This document shows positions 18,079-26,096 of a stretch of 64,000 nt of DNA, piece after piece. The translations under genes and the position numbers were made by a program. The stretch is from DATLLN01 sp963720885 (lineage in GTDB: Bacteria > Actinomycetota > Thermoleophilia > Gaiellales > JAICJC01), in NCBI GenBank assembly GCA_963720885.1, contig CAVRGW010000006.1, positions 310,001 to 374,000 of the forward strand, in the 5' to 3' direction. Below the pieces are notes generated by a model that was not told the origin of the DNA, did not search any database, and saw only the letters and a program-made list of their open reading frames with translations. Every line of letters starts with the position of its first letter. Within the stretch, counting starts at the first letter, position 1.

Positions 18079-18965
18079 CCGACCTCGTTGCCATCATTGC
18101 CAACGGGATCGTCTACGGCTCGATCTACGGGCTCGTTGCGATCGGCATGACGCTGATCTACGGGACGATGCGGATCCTCGACATGTCCCAGGGGTCGATG
18201 GTGATGATCGGCAGCTACGTCGGCTGGTGGGCGCTCGCCGTCCACGGGTTCAACCCGGTGCTGGCCCTGCTGCTGGCGTTCGTGGTCGCGTTCATCTTCG
18301 GCACGGCCACCGAGCTGGTGTCGGTGCAGCCGCTGCTCGGCCGGCGCAACGAGGTGGACTTCGAGATGGTCACCTTCATCACCACGTTCGCCGTCGCCAT
18401 CCTGCTGACCAACGTCGCGCTCCAGCACTACGGCCCGTTCCAGAAGAACGTCCCGCCGATCGTGCACGGCAACCTCGAGCTTCTCAACGGGGTCTCGATC
18501 ACCTACCACGAGCTGACGATGGCCGGGCTGTCGGTCGCGCTGATGGGCGCCCTCGGCCTGTTCCTGGCGCGCACCCGCTGGGGCTTCGCGATCCGCGCCG
18601 TGGCGCAGGACCTGGACGCCGCGCGCACGCTGGGCGTGCCCGTGACGCGGCTCTACCCGCTGACGATGGGCCTGGCGTCGGCGCTCGCCGGGGTCGGCGG
18701 CGTGTTCCTCGGCGCCCTGTACTTCGCGTCGCCGACGGCCGGCGACCTGCCGCTGCTGCTGGCGCTGATCGTCGTCGTGCTGGGCGGCCTGGGCAGCCTG
18801 TCGGGCACGCTCTACGCCGCCTACCTGGTCGGCCTGATGCAGGCGTTCTGCGAGGTCAAGATCGGCACAACCTGGACGCTGCCGATCCTCTACGGCGCCA
18901 TCCTCCTGATCCTCGTCGTCCGGCCCTACGGGCTGCGTGGCACGCCGAGCGAGACGCGGCTGTGA
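18075..18965 (+). CDS. livH: branched-chain-type ABC transporter permease LivH
   Basis: A 296-residue permease with about eight hydrophobic segments. NGIVYGSIYGLVAIGMTLIYG at the start is the typical LivH opening, and TRWGFAIRAVAQDLDAARTLGV is the cytoplasmic EAA-like loop that contacts the ATPase. The end IVRPYGL-like LVVRPYGLRGTPSE is standard. It forms the channel together with LivM. Confidence 0.9.
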   Translation: MTDLVAIIANGIVYGSIYGLVAIGMTLIYGTMRILDMSQGSMVMIGSYVGWWALAVHGFNPVLALLLAFVVAFIFGTATELVSVQPLLGRRNEVDFEMVTFITTFAVAILLTNVALQHYGPFQKNVPPIVHGNLELLNGVSITYHELTMAGLSVALMGALGLFLARTRWGFAIRAVAQDLDAARTLGVPVTRLYPLTMGLASALAGVGGVFLGALYFASPTAGDLPLLLALIVVVLGGLGSLSGTLYAAYLVGLMQAFCEVKIGTTWTLPILYGAILLILVVRPYGLRGTPSETRL

Positions 18966-19951
18966 CCGGCGCGCTGTCCTCCCTGTCCGCGCTGCGCTGG
19001 GCCGCCATCGGCGTCGCGGTCGTGATGGCGGCGATCTTCCCGCTGGTCTACACCGATCCCGTACTACATGACGATCATCGTCACCGCCGAGATCGTCCTC
19101 ATCCTGAACATCTCCTGGAACTTCATCCTCGGCATGGCCGGCGTCTGGAACTTCGGCCAGCTTGCGATCTATGCGCTGGGCGCCTACGGATCGGGCTGGC
19201 TGATGCTGCACCAGACATGGCTGCCGCTGTGGCTGGCGATCCTGGCCGGCGGCGTCTGCTCGGCCGATCGTCTCCGTCCTGCTGGCCTTCCCCACCCTGC
19301 GCCTGTTCGGCATCTACACGTCGCTGCTGACCTTCTCGTTCGCGCAGGTCGTCCAGTACGTGGCGGTCAACGATCCGCGCGGGCTGACCGGCGGCTCGTT
19401 CGGCTACCCCACCGTGCCGGCGCTGTTCTCGACGCTCGACCAGGAGGCGTACCTGCGCAACTACTACTGGACGTGCGGCGCCGTGGCGCTGGCCGCGTGC
19501 TTCGCCGTCGCCTGGCTGCGCCAGTCGCATCTCGGCATCTCGCTGCGCTCGCTGCGCGACGCGCCGGCCTACGCCGCCGCCCGCGGCGTCAACCCGCGGG
19601 TGACCCGGGTGGTGGCGTTCGGCCTGTCCGGGTTCCTGGCCGGCATCGCCGGCGCGCTGTACCTGTCGTTCGAGCAGTCGTTCACGACCAGCCAGATGGG
19701 GCTGACCCCGATGTCGATCGACGTCACGATGCTGGTCATCGGCGGCCTCGGCACCGTCACCGGACCGCTGCGTCGGCACCGCCGTCGTCACCGCGATCCA
19801 GACGGTGCTGATCGACTACCCGGGGTGGCAGCTGACCATCCTCGGCGCCGTCCTGCTGGTGATCGTGGTGTTCATCCCGGGCGGCCTGATCGGGCTGCTC
19901 GCCCGCTGGAACAGCCGGATCTCGGCCTGGGTGGCCGAGGACACCGGCTGA
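18962..19951 (+). CDS. livM: branched-chain-type ABC transporter permease LivM, three frameshifts
   Basis: The second permease. YYMTIIVTAEIVLILNISWN and GMAGVWNFGQLAIYALGAYG are the classical LivM N-terminal motifs; LGISLRSLRDAPAYAAARGV is the ATPase-contact loop and FIPGGLIGLLARW the end. Frame changes near 19060, 19262 and 19772 are bridged by good homology, giving 330 codons, close to the usual length. GTG 18962 overlaps the livH stop. It is the last gene of the hyu-importer operon; the next two genes face the other way. Confidence 0.87.
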
Positions 19952-19957
19952 GCGCGA

Positions 19958-20660
19958 TCAGGCCGTGAGGCCGCCGTCGATCGGCAGCGCCGCGCCGGTC
20001 ACGTATGACGCGTCGTCCGAAAGCAGGAAGGCGATGACGCTCGCCACCTCCGCTGCCGTTCCCAGCCGGGCCAACGGCACGGCCTCGCGCACCCAGGCGC
20101 CGCCCGCCTCGGCGTCGTCCATCACCCGCAGCATCGGCGTGTCGATCACGCCCGGGCAGACGCAGTTGACGCGGATGCCGTGCGGCGCGAGCTCGATCGC
20201 CATCTGCCTGGTGAGCGCGACGACGCCCGCCTTGCTGGCGTTGTAGTGCGCGCTGGGCTCGTCGCCGCCGCCCTGGAGCGCCGCGGTCGACGCGAGGTTG
20301 ACCACGGCGCCCGGCAGGCCGGCCTCGATCAGTCGCCTGGCGAACGCCCGCCCGGCCAGGAACACGCCCCGGAGGTTGATGTGCAGGACGTCGTCCCAGT
20401 CGTCGGCGTCCAGCTCGACCAGCGGCTGGACGCGGTAGACGCCGGCCGCGGCGACCAGCACGTCGGCGGGCCCGCCCAGCCGTGCCGCGGCCAGATCGAC
20501 CGCGGTCTCGATCGCGGTCGGGTCGCGCATGTCGGCCGTGACGTCGCCGCCCTCGAGGTCGACCGTCACCACCTCGGCGCCGCGCGAGGCGAAGCAGCGC
20601 CGCCGAGGCCGCACCGATCCCCGATCCGCCGCCGGTGACCAGCGCGCGGCGGCCCTGCAA
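19958..20660 (-). CDS. SDR family oxidoreductase, one frameshift
   Basis: A short-chain dehydrogenase of about 234 residues: RALVTGGGSGIGAASA at the N-terminus, VAAAGVYRVQPLVEL, NLASTAAL, catalytic YNASKAGVV and the end ALPIDGGLTA. The frame shifts near 20597. TTG 20660 lies 1 bp from the stop of the deacetylase-like gene, so they form one minus-strand operon. It may reduce or oxidise an intermediate of the pathway served by HyuAB. It is convergent with livM, 6 bp apart. Confidence 0.82.
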
Positions 20661-20661
20661 A

Positions 20662-21456
20662 CTAGGCCACCTCTGCGGCGATCTCGGCGCAGGTGGCGAT
20701 CCAGACGTCGCCTCGCGCCTTGACGTCGGCGATGAAGTGGTCGAGGAACTTCAGCGCGGTGCGGCCGCCCGATCACCTGCGGGTGCATGGTGACGATGCA
20801 GGCGCCGCCCAGCGACGACGATGCCGTCCAGCTCCGTCCCACCAGATCTCGCGGACGTGGCTGGGTGGCGCGATGGTGCGCGTCCAGTCCATGCCGCTGG
20901 AGAACCAGAAGTGCGCCGCGTCGTCCAGGATCCACTGGATCGGCAGCTCGACCAGGTCGCTGCCGGCATGCCGGTAGGGATGCAGGTCGTCCATGTAGTT
21001 GGAGGAGTAGCGGAACCCGTGCTGTCCGAGCAGCTCGACGGTGGACGACGAGAACTCCCACGACGGCGACCGGTAGCCGACCGGGTCGGCGCCGAGCCCA
21101 CGCAGCACCTCGAGCGCGCGCAGCAGCTCGGCCTCCTCCTCGGCCCGCGTCAGCTTGGCCGGCGACGTGTGCGTATACCCGTGGTGGCCGACCTCGTGCC
21201 CGGCGGCCAGGATCTCCTTGACGCGGCCGGGGTGGCGCTCGGCGACGCGGCCGGGGACGAAGAACGTCTGCTTCAGGTCGTGGCGCTCGAGCAGCTCGAG
21301 CAGCAGCGGCACCGCGACCTTTGCGCCGTACGTGCCCTGGGACAGCACGCCCGGCCGGTTGGCGTTCTCCGGGTCGTCGCCGATCCACACCTCCTCGGCG
21401 TCGAAGTCGAAGGTGAATGCCACGGCGCCGCGGGCGCCTCCCGGCCAGCTGGTCAT
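20662..21456 (-). CDS. polysaccharide deacetylase-family amidohydrolase (cyclic imide hydrolase/allantoinase-like candidate), frameshifts near the 3' end
   Basis: A NodB-fold metal-dependent amidohydrolase of about 264 residues. The metal/catalytic Asp lies in AFTFDFDAEEVW and the metal histidines in EVGHHGYTHTSP; GYRSPSWEFS and a late CIVTMHPQVIGR hold further active-site residues. Frames shift near 20830 and 20770, and the true end is ATCAEIAAEVA at 20662. No signal peptide is seen, so it probably acts in the cytoplasm. Members of this fold without a secretion signal include PuuE allantoinase and bacterial cyclic imide hydrolases (family knowledge), which fits the nearby HyuAB. A cell-wall deacetylase is less likely. 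Confidence 0.8.
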
Positions 21457-21486
21457 CTCGCTCCTCCCGAGGGGTTGTCGGTGGCT

Positions 21487-21516
21487 ACCATAGGCATCCC
21501 CCTGGGATGGACGCAA
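21487..21516 (-). promoter_or_regulatory. promoter of the deacetylase-SDR operon
   Basis: On the minus strand: TTGCGT (21516-21511), an 18-bp spacer and TATGGT (21492-21487), 31 bp upstream of the ATG. Spacer length and position relative to the repeated motif are the same as in the hyuA promoter. A GGGAGGAG ribosome-binding site follows. Confidence 0.4.
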
Positions 21517-21532
21517 TACGTTGATCTGCGGA
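21515..21532. promoter_or_regulatory. candidate operator of the PBP-LuxR regulator (regulator/deacetylase intergenic)
   Basis: AATACGTTGATCTGCGGA matches 15 of 18 bases of the motif at 11322-11339. It shares two bases with the -35 box of the deacetylase operon and lies just upstream of the regulator's coding region, so it could serve both genes, including autoregulation. Confidence 0.5.
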
Positions 21533-21541
21533 GCAGCGATC

Positions 21542-23272
21542 GTGCATGCCGACGGCGAGGTCGCCGAGCTGGAGGGCGCCTCCTGCGCGCGGCTGGTGCG
21601 CTCCGAGCCCGAGCTCGCGGGGTTCGCGCGCGCGTTCGCCGGCAGTGGAGAGCGCCGGGTGGCCGGGCTCTGGCGGGCCGACGACCAGTGGCTCGCGCTC
21701 GAGCTGGAGGCGGCGGGCGACGGCGATCCGCACGCGGCACGGCTCGAGCTGGCGCCGGTCGATCCGCCGTTCGGGCTGACGCCGCGCGAGCTGGACGTGG
21801 TGACGCTGATGACCGGCGGCCTCTCGAACGACGACATCGGCGCGCTGCTCGGCTGCGGCGGCCGCACCGTCGGCAAGCACGTCGAGCGGATCCTCGCCAA
21901 GACAGGCCAGTCGACCCGGGCGAGCATCGCCGCGCTGGCCGTGGAGCAGGGCCTGCTGGTGCTGCCGCTCCCGGGATCGGGGCGTGCGCTCTCCTCGCTC
22001 GCGGCCGGACGCGTGCAGGCGCTGGTCCGCGGCGAGCGGTCACGGCCGATCGCGCGCCGCCCGCAACGCGCCCGGTACGTGATCGGCTCGGCCTACCCCC
22101 GGAGCGGGCCCGTTGCCACCGATGGCGACGAGATGGTCTGCGGCTCGGCGCTGGCGGTTGCCGAAATCAACCGGCGCGGCGGCATCGCCGGCCGGCGCGT
22201 CGAGCAGGTCATCGTCGACGTCGACCCGCTGGCCCCGGACAGCGTCGTCCGGGCGATCGAGTCGCTGCTCGACCGGGAGGTCGACGCGATCACCGCCGGC
22301 TGGATGCTGCCCGAGCGGGAGGCGGTCGACACCGCCGCCCCGTACGGCTGCCCGCTGCTCAGCGCGTTCACGTCCGAGTACCTGGCCGAGCTGGTCCGCG
22401 AGCAGCAGACCGAGTACGGCTCGATCTTTCAGGTGTGCGCCACCGAGGTGGTGTACGGCCTGGGGTTCGTCCGCTGGCTGGACGCCCTGGAGGCGTCGGG
22501 GGCGTGGCGCCCGGTCAGCCGGCGGCTGCTGTTCGTCGAGCCGCGCGTCCAGTCGAGCCACATGGCGACGGATGAGACGGTCGCCGCGGCCGAACGCTCG
22601 GGTTGGGAGGTCGAGGTGGTGCCGATCCCCGCGCGGCCGGAGAGCTGGGACGGCGTGCTCGACACGATCCGCCGCACGGACCCCGCCGCCGTGCTGCTGG
22701 CGCAGTGGTTGCCCGACGAGGCCGCCTGCTTCCAGCGGGCGTTCGCGGCCGATCCCACCGACGCCTTGGTCTACGTCGTCTACTCGCCGTCGATCCCGGC
22801 GTACGTCGAGCGGGCCGGCGCCGCGGCGGAGGGCGTTGTCTGGTCGACAGTCACCGGCAGCTACGGCGATGCGATCGGGCGCGGCTTCACCGAGCGCTTC
22901 CGCGAAGCGTTCGGGCGGGAGCCCGGCCGCTCCCACGCCGGCATCGCCTACGACGAGGTCTACCTGCTGGCCGACGCGTGGGCGCGTGTCGGCAACCCGC
23001 GCCGGTTCCGAGACGTCGCCCGGGAGCTGTCGCGCGTGCCCTACCGCGGCGTGAACGGCGCCTACTACCTGAACGGCGAGTCGCATTGCGCCCTGTCGTA
23101 TCCGGACACGACGCGCGACCCGTCGCTCGGCCAGGCCCACCTGGTGTTGCAGGTGCAGAACGGCCGGAGCCGCGTGCTCGCCCCCTCGCTCTACGCCGAG
23201 ACCACGTTCCGCACACCGTCGTGGGTCAGTCGTGACCCGACGATCAGTCCCGGCGTCACCGGCGGTCCGTAG
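21542..23272 (+). CDS. LuxR-type HTH regulator fused to a periplasmic-binding-protein-like sensor domain
   Basis: A cytoplasmic one-component regulator of about 576 residues without signal peptide or membrane segment. Residues about 1-75 are unassigned; 78-138 are a LuxR/GerE HTH (FGLTPRELDVVTLMTGGLSN, then GRTVGKHVERILAKTG); about 178-568 are a Peripla_BP_6 domain (YVIGSAYPRSGPVATDGDEM to TTFRTPSWV). The sensor domain aligns along its whole length with the importer's binding protein at 15084. It therefore probably binds the transported compound and switches the hyu genes. GTG 21542 is preferred because TTG 21521 lies inside the candidate operator. AmiC of Pseudomonas is a precedent for a cytoplasmic binding-protein sensor, but it is a separate protein. 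Confidence 0.88.
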   Translation: MHADGEVAELEGASCARLVRSEPELAGFARAFAGSGERRVAGLWRADDQWLALELEAAGDGDPHAARLELAPVDPPFGLTPRELDVVTLMTGGLSNDDIGALLGCGGRTVGKHVERILAKTGQSTRASIAALAVEQGLLVLPLPGSGRALSSLAAGRVQALVRGERSRPIARRPQRARYVIGSAYPRSGPVATDGDEMVCGSALAVAEINRRGGIAGRRVEQVIVDVDPLAPDSVVRAIESLLDREVDAITAGWMLPEREAVDTAAPYGCPLLSAFTSEYLAELVREQQTEYGSIFQVCATEVVYGLGFVRWLDALEASGAWRPVSRRLLFVEPRVQSSHMATDETVAAAERSGWEVEVVPIPARPESWDGVLDTIRRTDPAAVLLAQWLPDEAACFQRAFAADPTDALVYVVYSPSIPAYVERAGAAAEGVVWSTVTGSYGDAIGRGFTERFREAFGREPGRSHAGIAYDEVYLLADAWARVGNPRRFRDVARELSRVPYRGVNGAYYLNGESHCALSYPDTTRDPSLGQAHLVLQVQNGRSRVLAPSLYAETTFRTPSWVSRDPTISPGVTGGP

Positions 23273-23296
23273 AGGACACGAGCAAAGGAGGCACGC

Positions 23297-23863
23297 ATGC
23301 GACGGCTGATCCTTCAGACCAGCATGTCGATCGACGGGTACGTTGCGGCGCTGGATGGATCGCACCCCTGGAACGAGGGCGGTGGCGGGGACGAGGCTGT
23401 CACCCGCTGGATCCTGGACTCGGTGGAGGCCGCCGGCGCCCATCTGATGGGACGGGTCACCTACGAGGAGATGTCGTCCGCATGGCCGAACTCCACCAGC
23501 GTCTTCGCGCGGCCGATGAACGAGATCCCCAAGGTCGTGTTCTCGAAGACCCTGAAGCGCGCCGACTGGGCCGAAACGCGGATCGCCAGCGGCAACCTGG
23601 CGGAGGAGATCGGTCAGCTCAAGCGCGAAGCGGGCAACGACCTGATCGCCTACGGCGGCGCAACCTTCGACCAGGCGCTCTCACGACTTGGGCTGGTCGA
23701 CGAGTACCGGCTGATGATCCAGCCGGCGGCACTCGGCGTCGGGCTCGCACTGTTCAGGGATCTACCTGCGCCGCTGCATCTCGACCTCGTCGAGGCGACC
23801 ACCTACGCGAGCGGCTTGGCCATTCACGTCTACCGGCCGCGCCAGGCGGTGGAGCCGGCGTAG
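23297..23863 (+). CDS. dihydrofolate reductase-family protein (RibD C-terminal-like)
   Basis: A 188-residue protein of the DHFR/RibD reductase superfamily: LILQTSMSIDGYVAAL at the start, HLMGRVTYEEM in the cofactor region, KVVFSKTLKRADW and DLIAYGGATFDQALSRLGLVDEYRLMIQPAALG. These stand-alone actinobacterial proteins have no confirmed reaction. An AAAGGAGG site 6 bp upstream supports the ATG. It follows the regulator by 24 bp and may be co-transcribed with it. Confidence 0.87.
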   Translation: MRRLILQTSMSIDGYVAALDGSHPWNEGGGGDEAVTRWILDSVEAAGAHLMGRVTYEEMSSAWPNSTSVFARPMNEIPKVVFSKTLKRADWAETRIASGNLAEEIGQLKREAGNDLIAYGGATFDQALSRLGLVDEYRLMIQPAALGVGLALFRDLPAPLHLDLVEATTYASGLAIHVYRPRQAVEPA

Positions 23864-23880
23864 GCGGCCGCGCCTCCAGG

Positions 23881-23970
23881 GTGGGCCGGGCGCTGCTGGT
23901 CGCGCTCGAGCGCACGGCCATGGAGTGGATGGAACGGCGGCTGCAAGAGCTGCCGCGCCAACACCCCTAA
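23881..23970 (+). CDS. possible small ORF of 29 residues
   Basis: GTG-initiated frame encoding an amphipathic peptide (VGRALLVALERTAMEWMERR and nine more residues) between two confident genes. It has no clear ribosome-binding site and may be the remnant of a longer gene. I give it only because the peptide is helical and charged like a real protein tail; its last 4 bp overlap the end of the HAD gene. Confidence 0.15.
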   Translation: MGRALLVALERTAMEWMERRLQELPRQHP

Positions 23971-24620
23971 CTCAGCGCCGTCTCGAGCTGTCGCACGAGC
24001 TCCGTCGGATCCCGGTGGACACTGTGTGCGCCGGCGCTTCGCAGCTCGCCCTCCGAGATCCCTCCGCACAGCAGCGCGAGCATCCGCAGGTCGACCGCAG
24101 TCGCCGCCCGGCAATCCCACACCGTGTCCCCGATCATGGCGACAGCCGGAACGCCGGCCTGGTCGATCGCGGTTTGGATCAGGTCGGGGTCGGGCTTCGT
24201 GCGATCGACGTCCGCGGCTGTCGTCACATGGTCGACCAGCTCCGTGGCGTCCAGCAGACGCAGGTAGTGATCGACCTCCTCGGCGGCCGCCGAGCTGCCA
24301 AGGACGACGGTCAGGCCGCGCCGTTTGAGCGCCGAGAGCAGGTCACGTGCTCCGGGAAGCGGCTCGACGTCGGCAATCACCCGCCGGAAACGCGTGTCAT
24401 GCTCGGCACTGACCGCGACGCCGATCTCCTCGGCAGCCGCATCTCCGAGCAGGGCGGGCACCAGCTTGTCGGAGCCCATGCCCACGGCACGGTGGATCTC
24501 CCACGACGCGACCCGATGGCCGTGGTGTGCAAAGGCCCCTTGCCACGCGGTGACGTGCAGGTAGTTGGAGTCGACCAGCGTGCCGTCGACGTCCAGCACA
24601 ATGCAGCGATCCGGCGGCAC
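23967..24620 (-). CDS. HAD-superfamily hydrolase (phosphoglycolate phosphatase/beta-phosphoglucomutase-like)
   Basis: A 217-residue HAD phosphatase. Motif I is VLDVDGTLVDS, motif II VVLGSSA, motif III is the lysine of RTKPDPDL, and motif IV is MIGDTVWDCRAA. The helical cap after motif I (LHVTAWQGAFAHHG) resembles subfamily IA enzymes acting on small phosphosugars or phosphoglycolate. GTG start. It is downstream of the ferritin-like gene but separated from it by a terminator-like hairpin. Confidence 0.87.
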   Translation of the reverse strand: MPPDRCIVLDVDGTLVDSNYLHVTAWQGAFAHHGHRVASWEIHRAVGMGSDKLVPALLGDAAAEEIGVAVSAEHDTRFRRVIADVEPLPGARDLLSALKRRGLTVVLGSSAAAEEVDHYLRLLDATELVDHVTTAADVDRTKPDPDLIQTAIDQAGVPAVAMIGDTVWDCRAATAVDLRMLALLCGGISEGELRSAGAHSVHRDPTELVRQLETALS

Positions 24621-24662
24621 AGATTGCAGCTACCCGCCCCGTCCAGCGACAAACACTGGCCG

Positions 24663-24701
24663 GTGCTCTGGGACGAGTCATCTCGACCCGCCCCAGAGCA
24701 C
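24663..24701 (-). terminator. hairpin terminator after the ferritin-like gene
   Basis: GTGCTCTGGG (24663-24672) pairs perfectly with CCCAGAGCAC (24692-24701), leaving a 19-nt loop. It starts 8 bp past the stop of the gene at 24709 on the minus strand and is followed by a short T-containing stretch. Confidence 0.5.
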
Positions 24702-24708
24702 GCCGGGG

Positions 24709-25200
24709 TTAGGCGGTGGCCGGCACCTTACGGCTGAGCGTCTTGCTGATGGTGGTCAGCTTGGCGAGCGCTGCCGTCTCCTGATCCAGATTGGTGCGCA
24801 GGAGCTTGGCGGCGTCCTTCTCGCCCAGGGCGTCGGCCATGGTCACGAGACCGGTGTAGGCGGCGATCTCGTAGTGCTCGGTGCGCGCGCCGGCACCCGT
24901 CAGGAACATGTCCAGCACGTCAGAAGAGGGATTCTCGTCCTTGACGAACTCGTCATGCTCGGTCTTCAGACCCTCGATACCGGGACACTTCTCAGCTTTC
25001 GGCTTCTCGCCAATAGCCTCGAACGCAGCCTCGACATTGGCAACGTGCTGCTTCGTCTCGGTGAGGTGCTCCTCGAATGCAGTCGCGAGGCTCTTGTCAG
25101 TCGCTTCCTCGGCGAGCTTCGGCAGCGTCTTCACGAGCGTCCGCTCCGCGTACAGAATGTCGCCTAGCTCATGCATAAACAGTTCACGAGGCTCTTTCAT
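24709..25200 (-). CDS. ferritin-like DUF892 protein (YciE/YciF family)
   Basis: A 163-residue four-helix protein. ELFMHELGDILYAERTLVKTL is the signature opening of the DUF892 family; Glu and His residues in helices 1 and 2 (LTETKQHVANVE) and later (TEHYEIAAYTGLV, DQETAALAKL) can hold a di-iron site. The family is linked to stress responses in enterobacteria. ATG 25200 follows GAAAGGACACC; the frame stays open upstream but is not protein-like there. Confidence 0.88.
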   Translation of the reverse strand: MKEPRELFMHELGDILYAERTLVKTLPKLAEEATDKSLATAFEEHLTETKQHVANVEAAFEAIGEKPKAEKCPGIEGLKTEHDEFVKDENPSSDVLDMFLTGAGARTEHYEIAAYTGLVTMADALGEKDAAKLLRTNLDQETAALAKLTTISKTLSRKVPATA

Positions 25201-25754
25201 GGTGTCCTTTCGTTGAGTGGTGATGTTGATCCCGCCGCGACGTGGCGGCGGTACCGAGCAACACGCTCGGCCATCACATATCGATCCCAGTTCCTGCCAC
25301 AACCTGACCGGGGAAACTCATCCAACGATCAGGGGCTCAAACCGGTACGCGAGCGATCAACAATCCCTGAATCGCTCACAATGGATGGGTACCCCCGGTA
25401 CGCACCACCGCAAACCCGGACTCGTGATCCGCCGGCACGGCCAGTCGCGCGCTCGTCGGACGGTTCGACTCGACCGCCGTCGTCGGGGCGGGCGGAGAGC
25501 AGCGCGCAGCGCTGAGGTTCCTACCATCCCATGGGTGATAGACTCGGAGAACAGCCCCAGACCACGGTTGTCCACGCGGCGGAAACGTCGCCGGTTCGCG
25601 AAGGTCGGCCTGAGCCCCTTGGCTGACGGTTTGGACATCATCGATTCGCTGGGGTACGCGCGAAACGACGTTGGAGCGCGCGAACGGTATGCCACCGTCC
25701 CGAGTAACGACCCACGACGCTAGTCTGAACGAGGGGATTCACATCGCTGCACAT
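25201..25754. other. 554-bp intergenic region without a recognisable gene
   Basis: Open frames here encode basic, low-complexity peptides without family resemblance. The region contains a CCGAGC/GCTCGG hairpin in the leader of the ferritin-like gene (about 25254-25270) and must hold the two divergent promoters. A GTTTGG...GGGTAC pair upstream of the STAS gene has a 17-bp spacer, longer than usual for SigB. Confidence 0.5.
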
Positions 25755-26096
25755 ATGCTAATGGTCGACGTCGAGGCCGACGAGGGCGTCGCCATCATCC
25801 ACTGCCACGGCGAGTTGGACATATCGGTGTGCGGTGACCTGCGAGCGGCAATCGAGCGCGTATCCACACCGGACCTCACGCTGCTCAGGATCGATACGAC
25901 CGACCTGTCCTTCATGGACTCCAGCGGCCTCCACTGCCTGGTCGACACCGAGAGCCGGTGCCATGAACACGGCACCCTTCTCGAAGTCATCCCCAGCCGC
26001 CCGGTCACGCGGCTGCTGAAGATCGCAGGCGTTGCGCAGAGGTTCGCAGCCTCTGTCCCAACCGGTTCGCTCATCGATGCGGAGTGCCACCGATGA
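25755..26096 (+). CDS. STAS-domain anti-anti-sigma factor
   Basis: A 113-residue partner-switch protein. VDVEADEGVAIIHCHGELDI forms the first strands, and the phosphorylatable serine lies in LSFMDSSGLHCLVD. In its unphosphorylated form such a protein captures an RsbW-like kinase and frees a sigma factor. ATG 25755 is preferred to an upstream start (25671) because homology begins there. The desaturase gene overlaps its stop, so lipid desaturation may be produced together with this switch protein. Confidence 0.85.
   Translation: MLMVDVEADEGVAIIHCHGELDISVCGDLRAAIERVSTPDLTLLRIDTTDLSFMDSSGLHCLVDTESRCHEHGTLLEVIPSRPVTRLLKIAGVAQRFAASVPTGSLIDAECHR

Noticed and set aside
25629..25660. GTTTGG...GGGTAC as a SigB promoter for the STAS-desaturase operon
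   Set aside because: The spacer is 17 bp, longer than the 12-15 bp usual for this class, so I did not list it as a feature.
25217..25723. 168-codon open frame in the gap before the STAS gene
   Set aside because: The peptide is basic and low in hydrophobic residues, with no recognisable domain or ribosome-binding site; the region is better read as intergenic.
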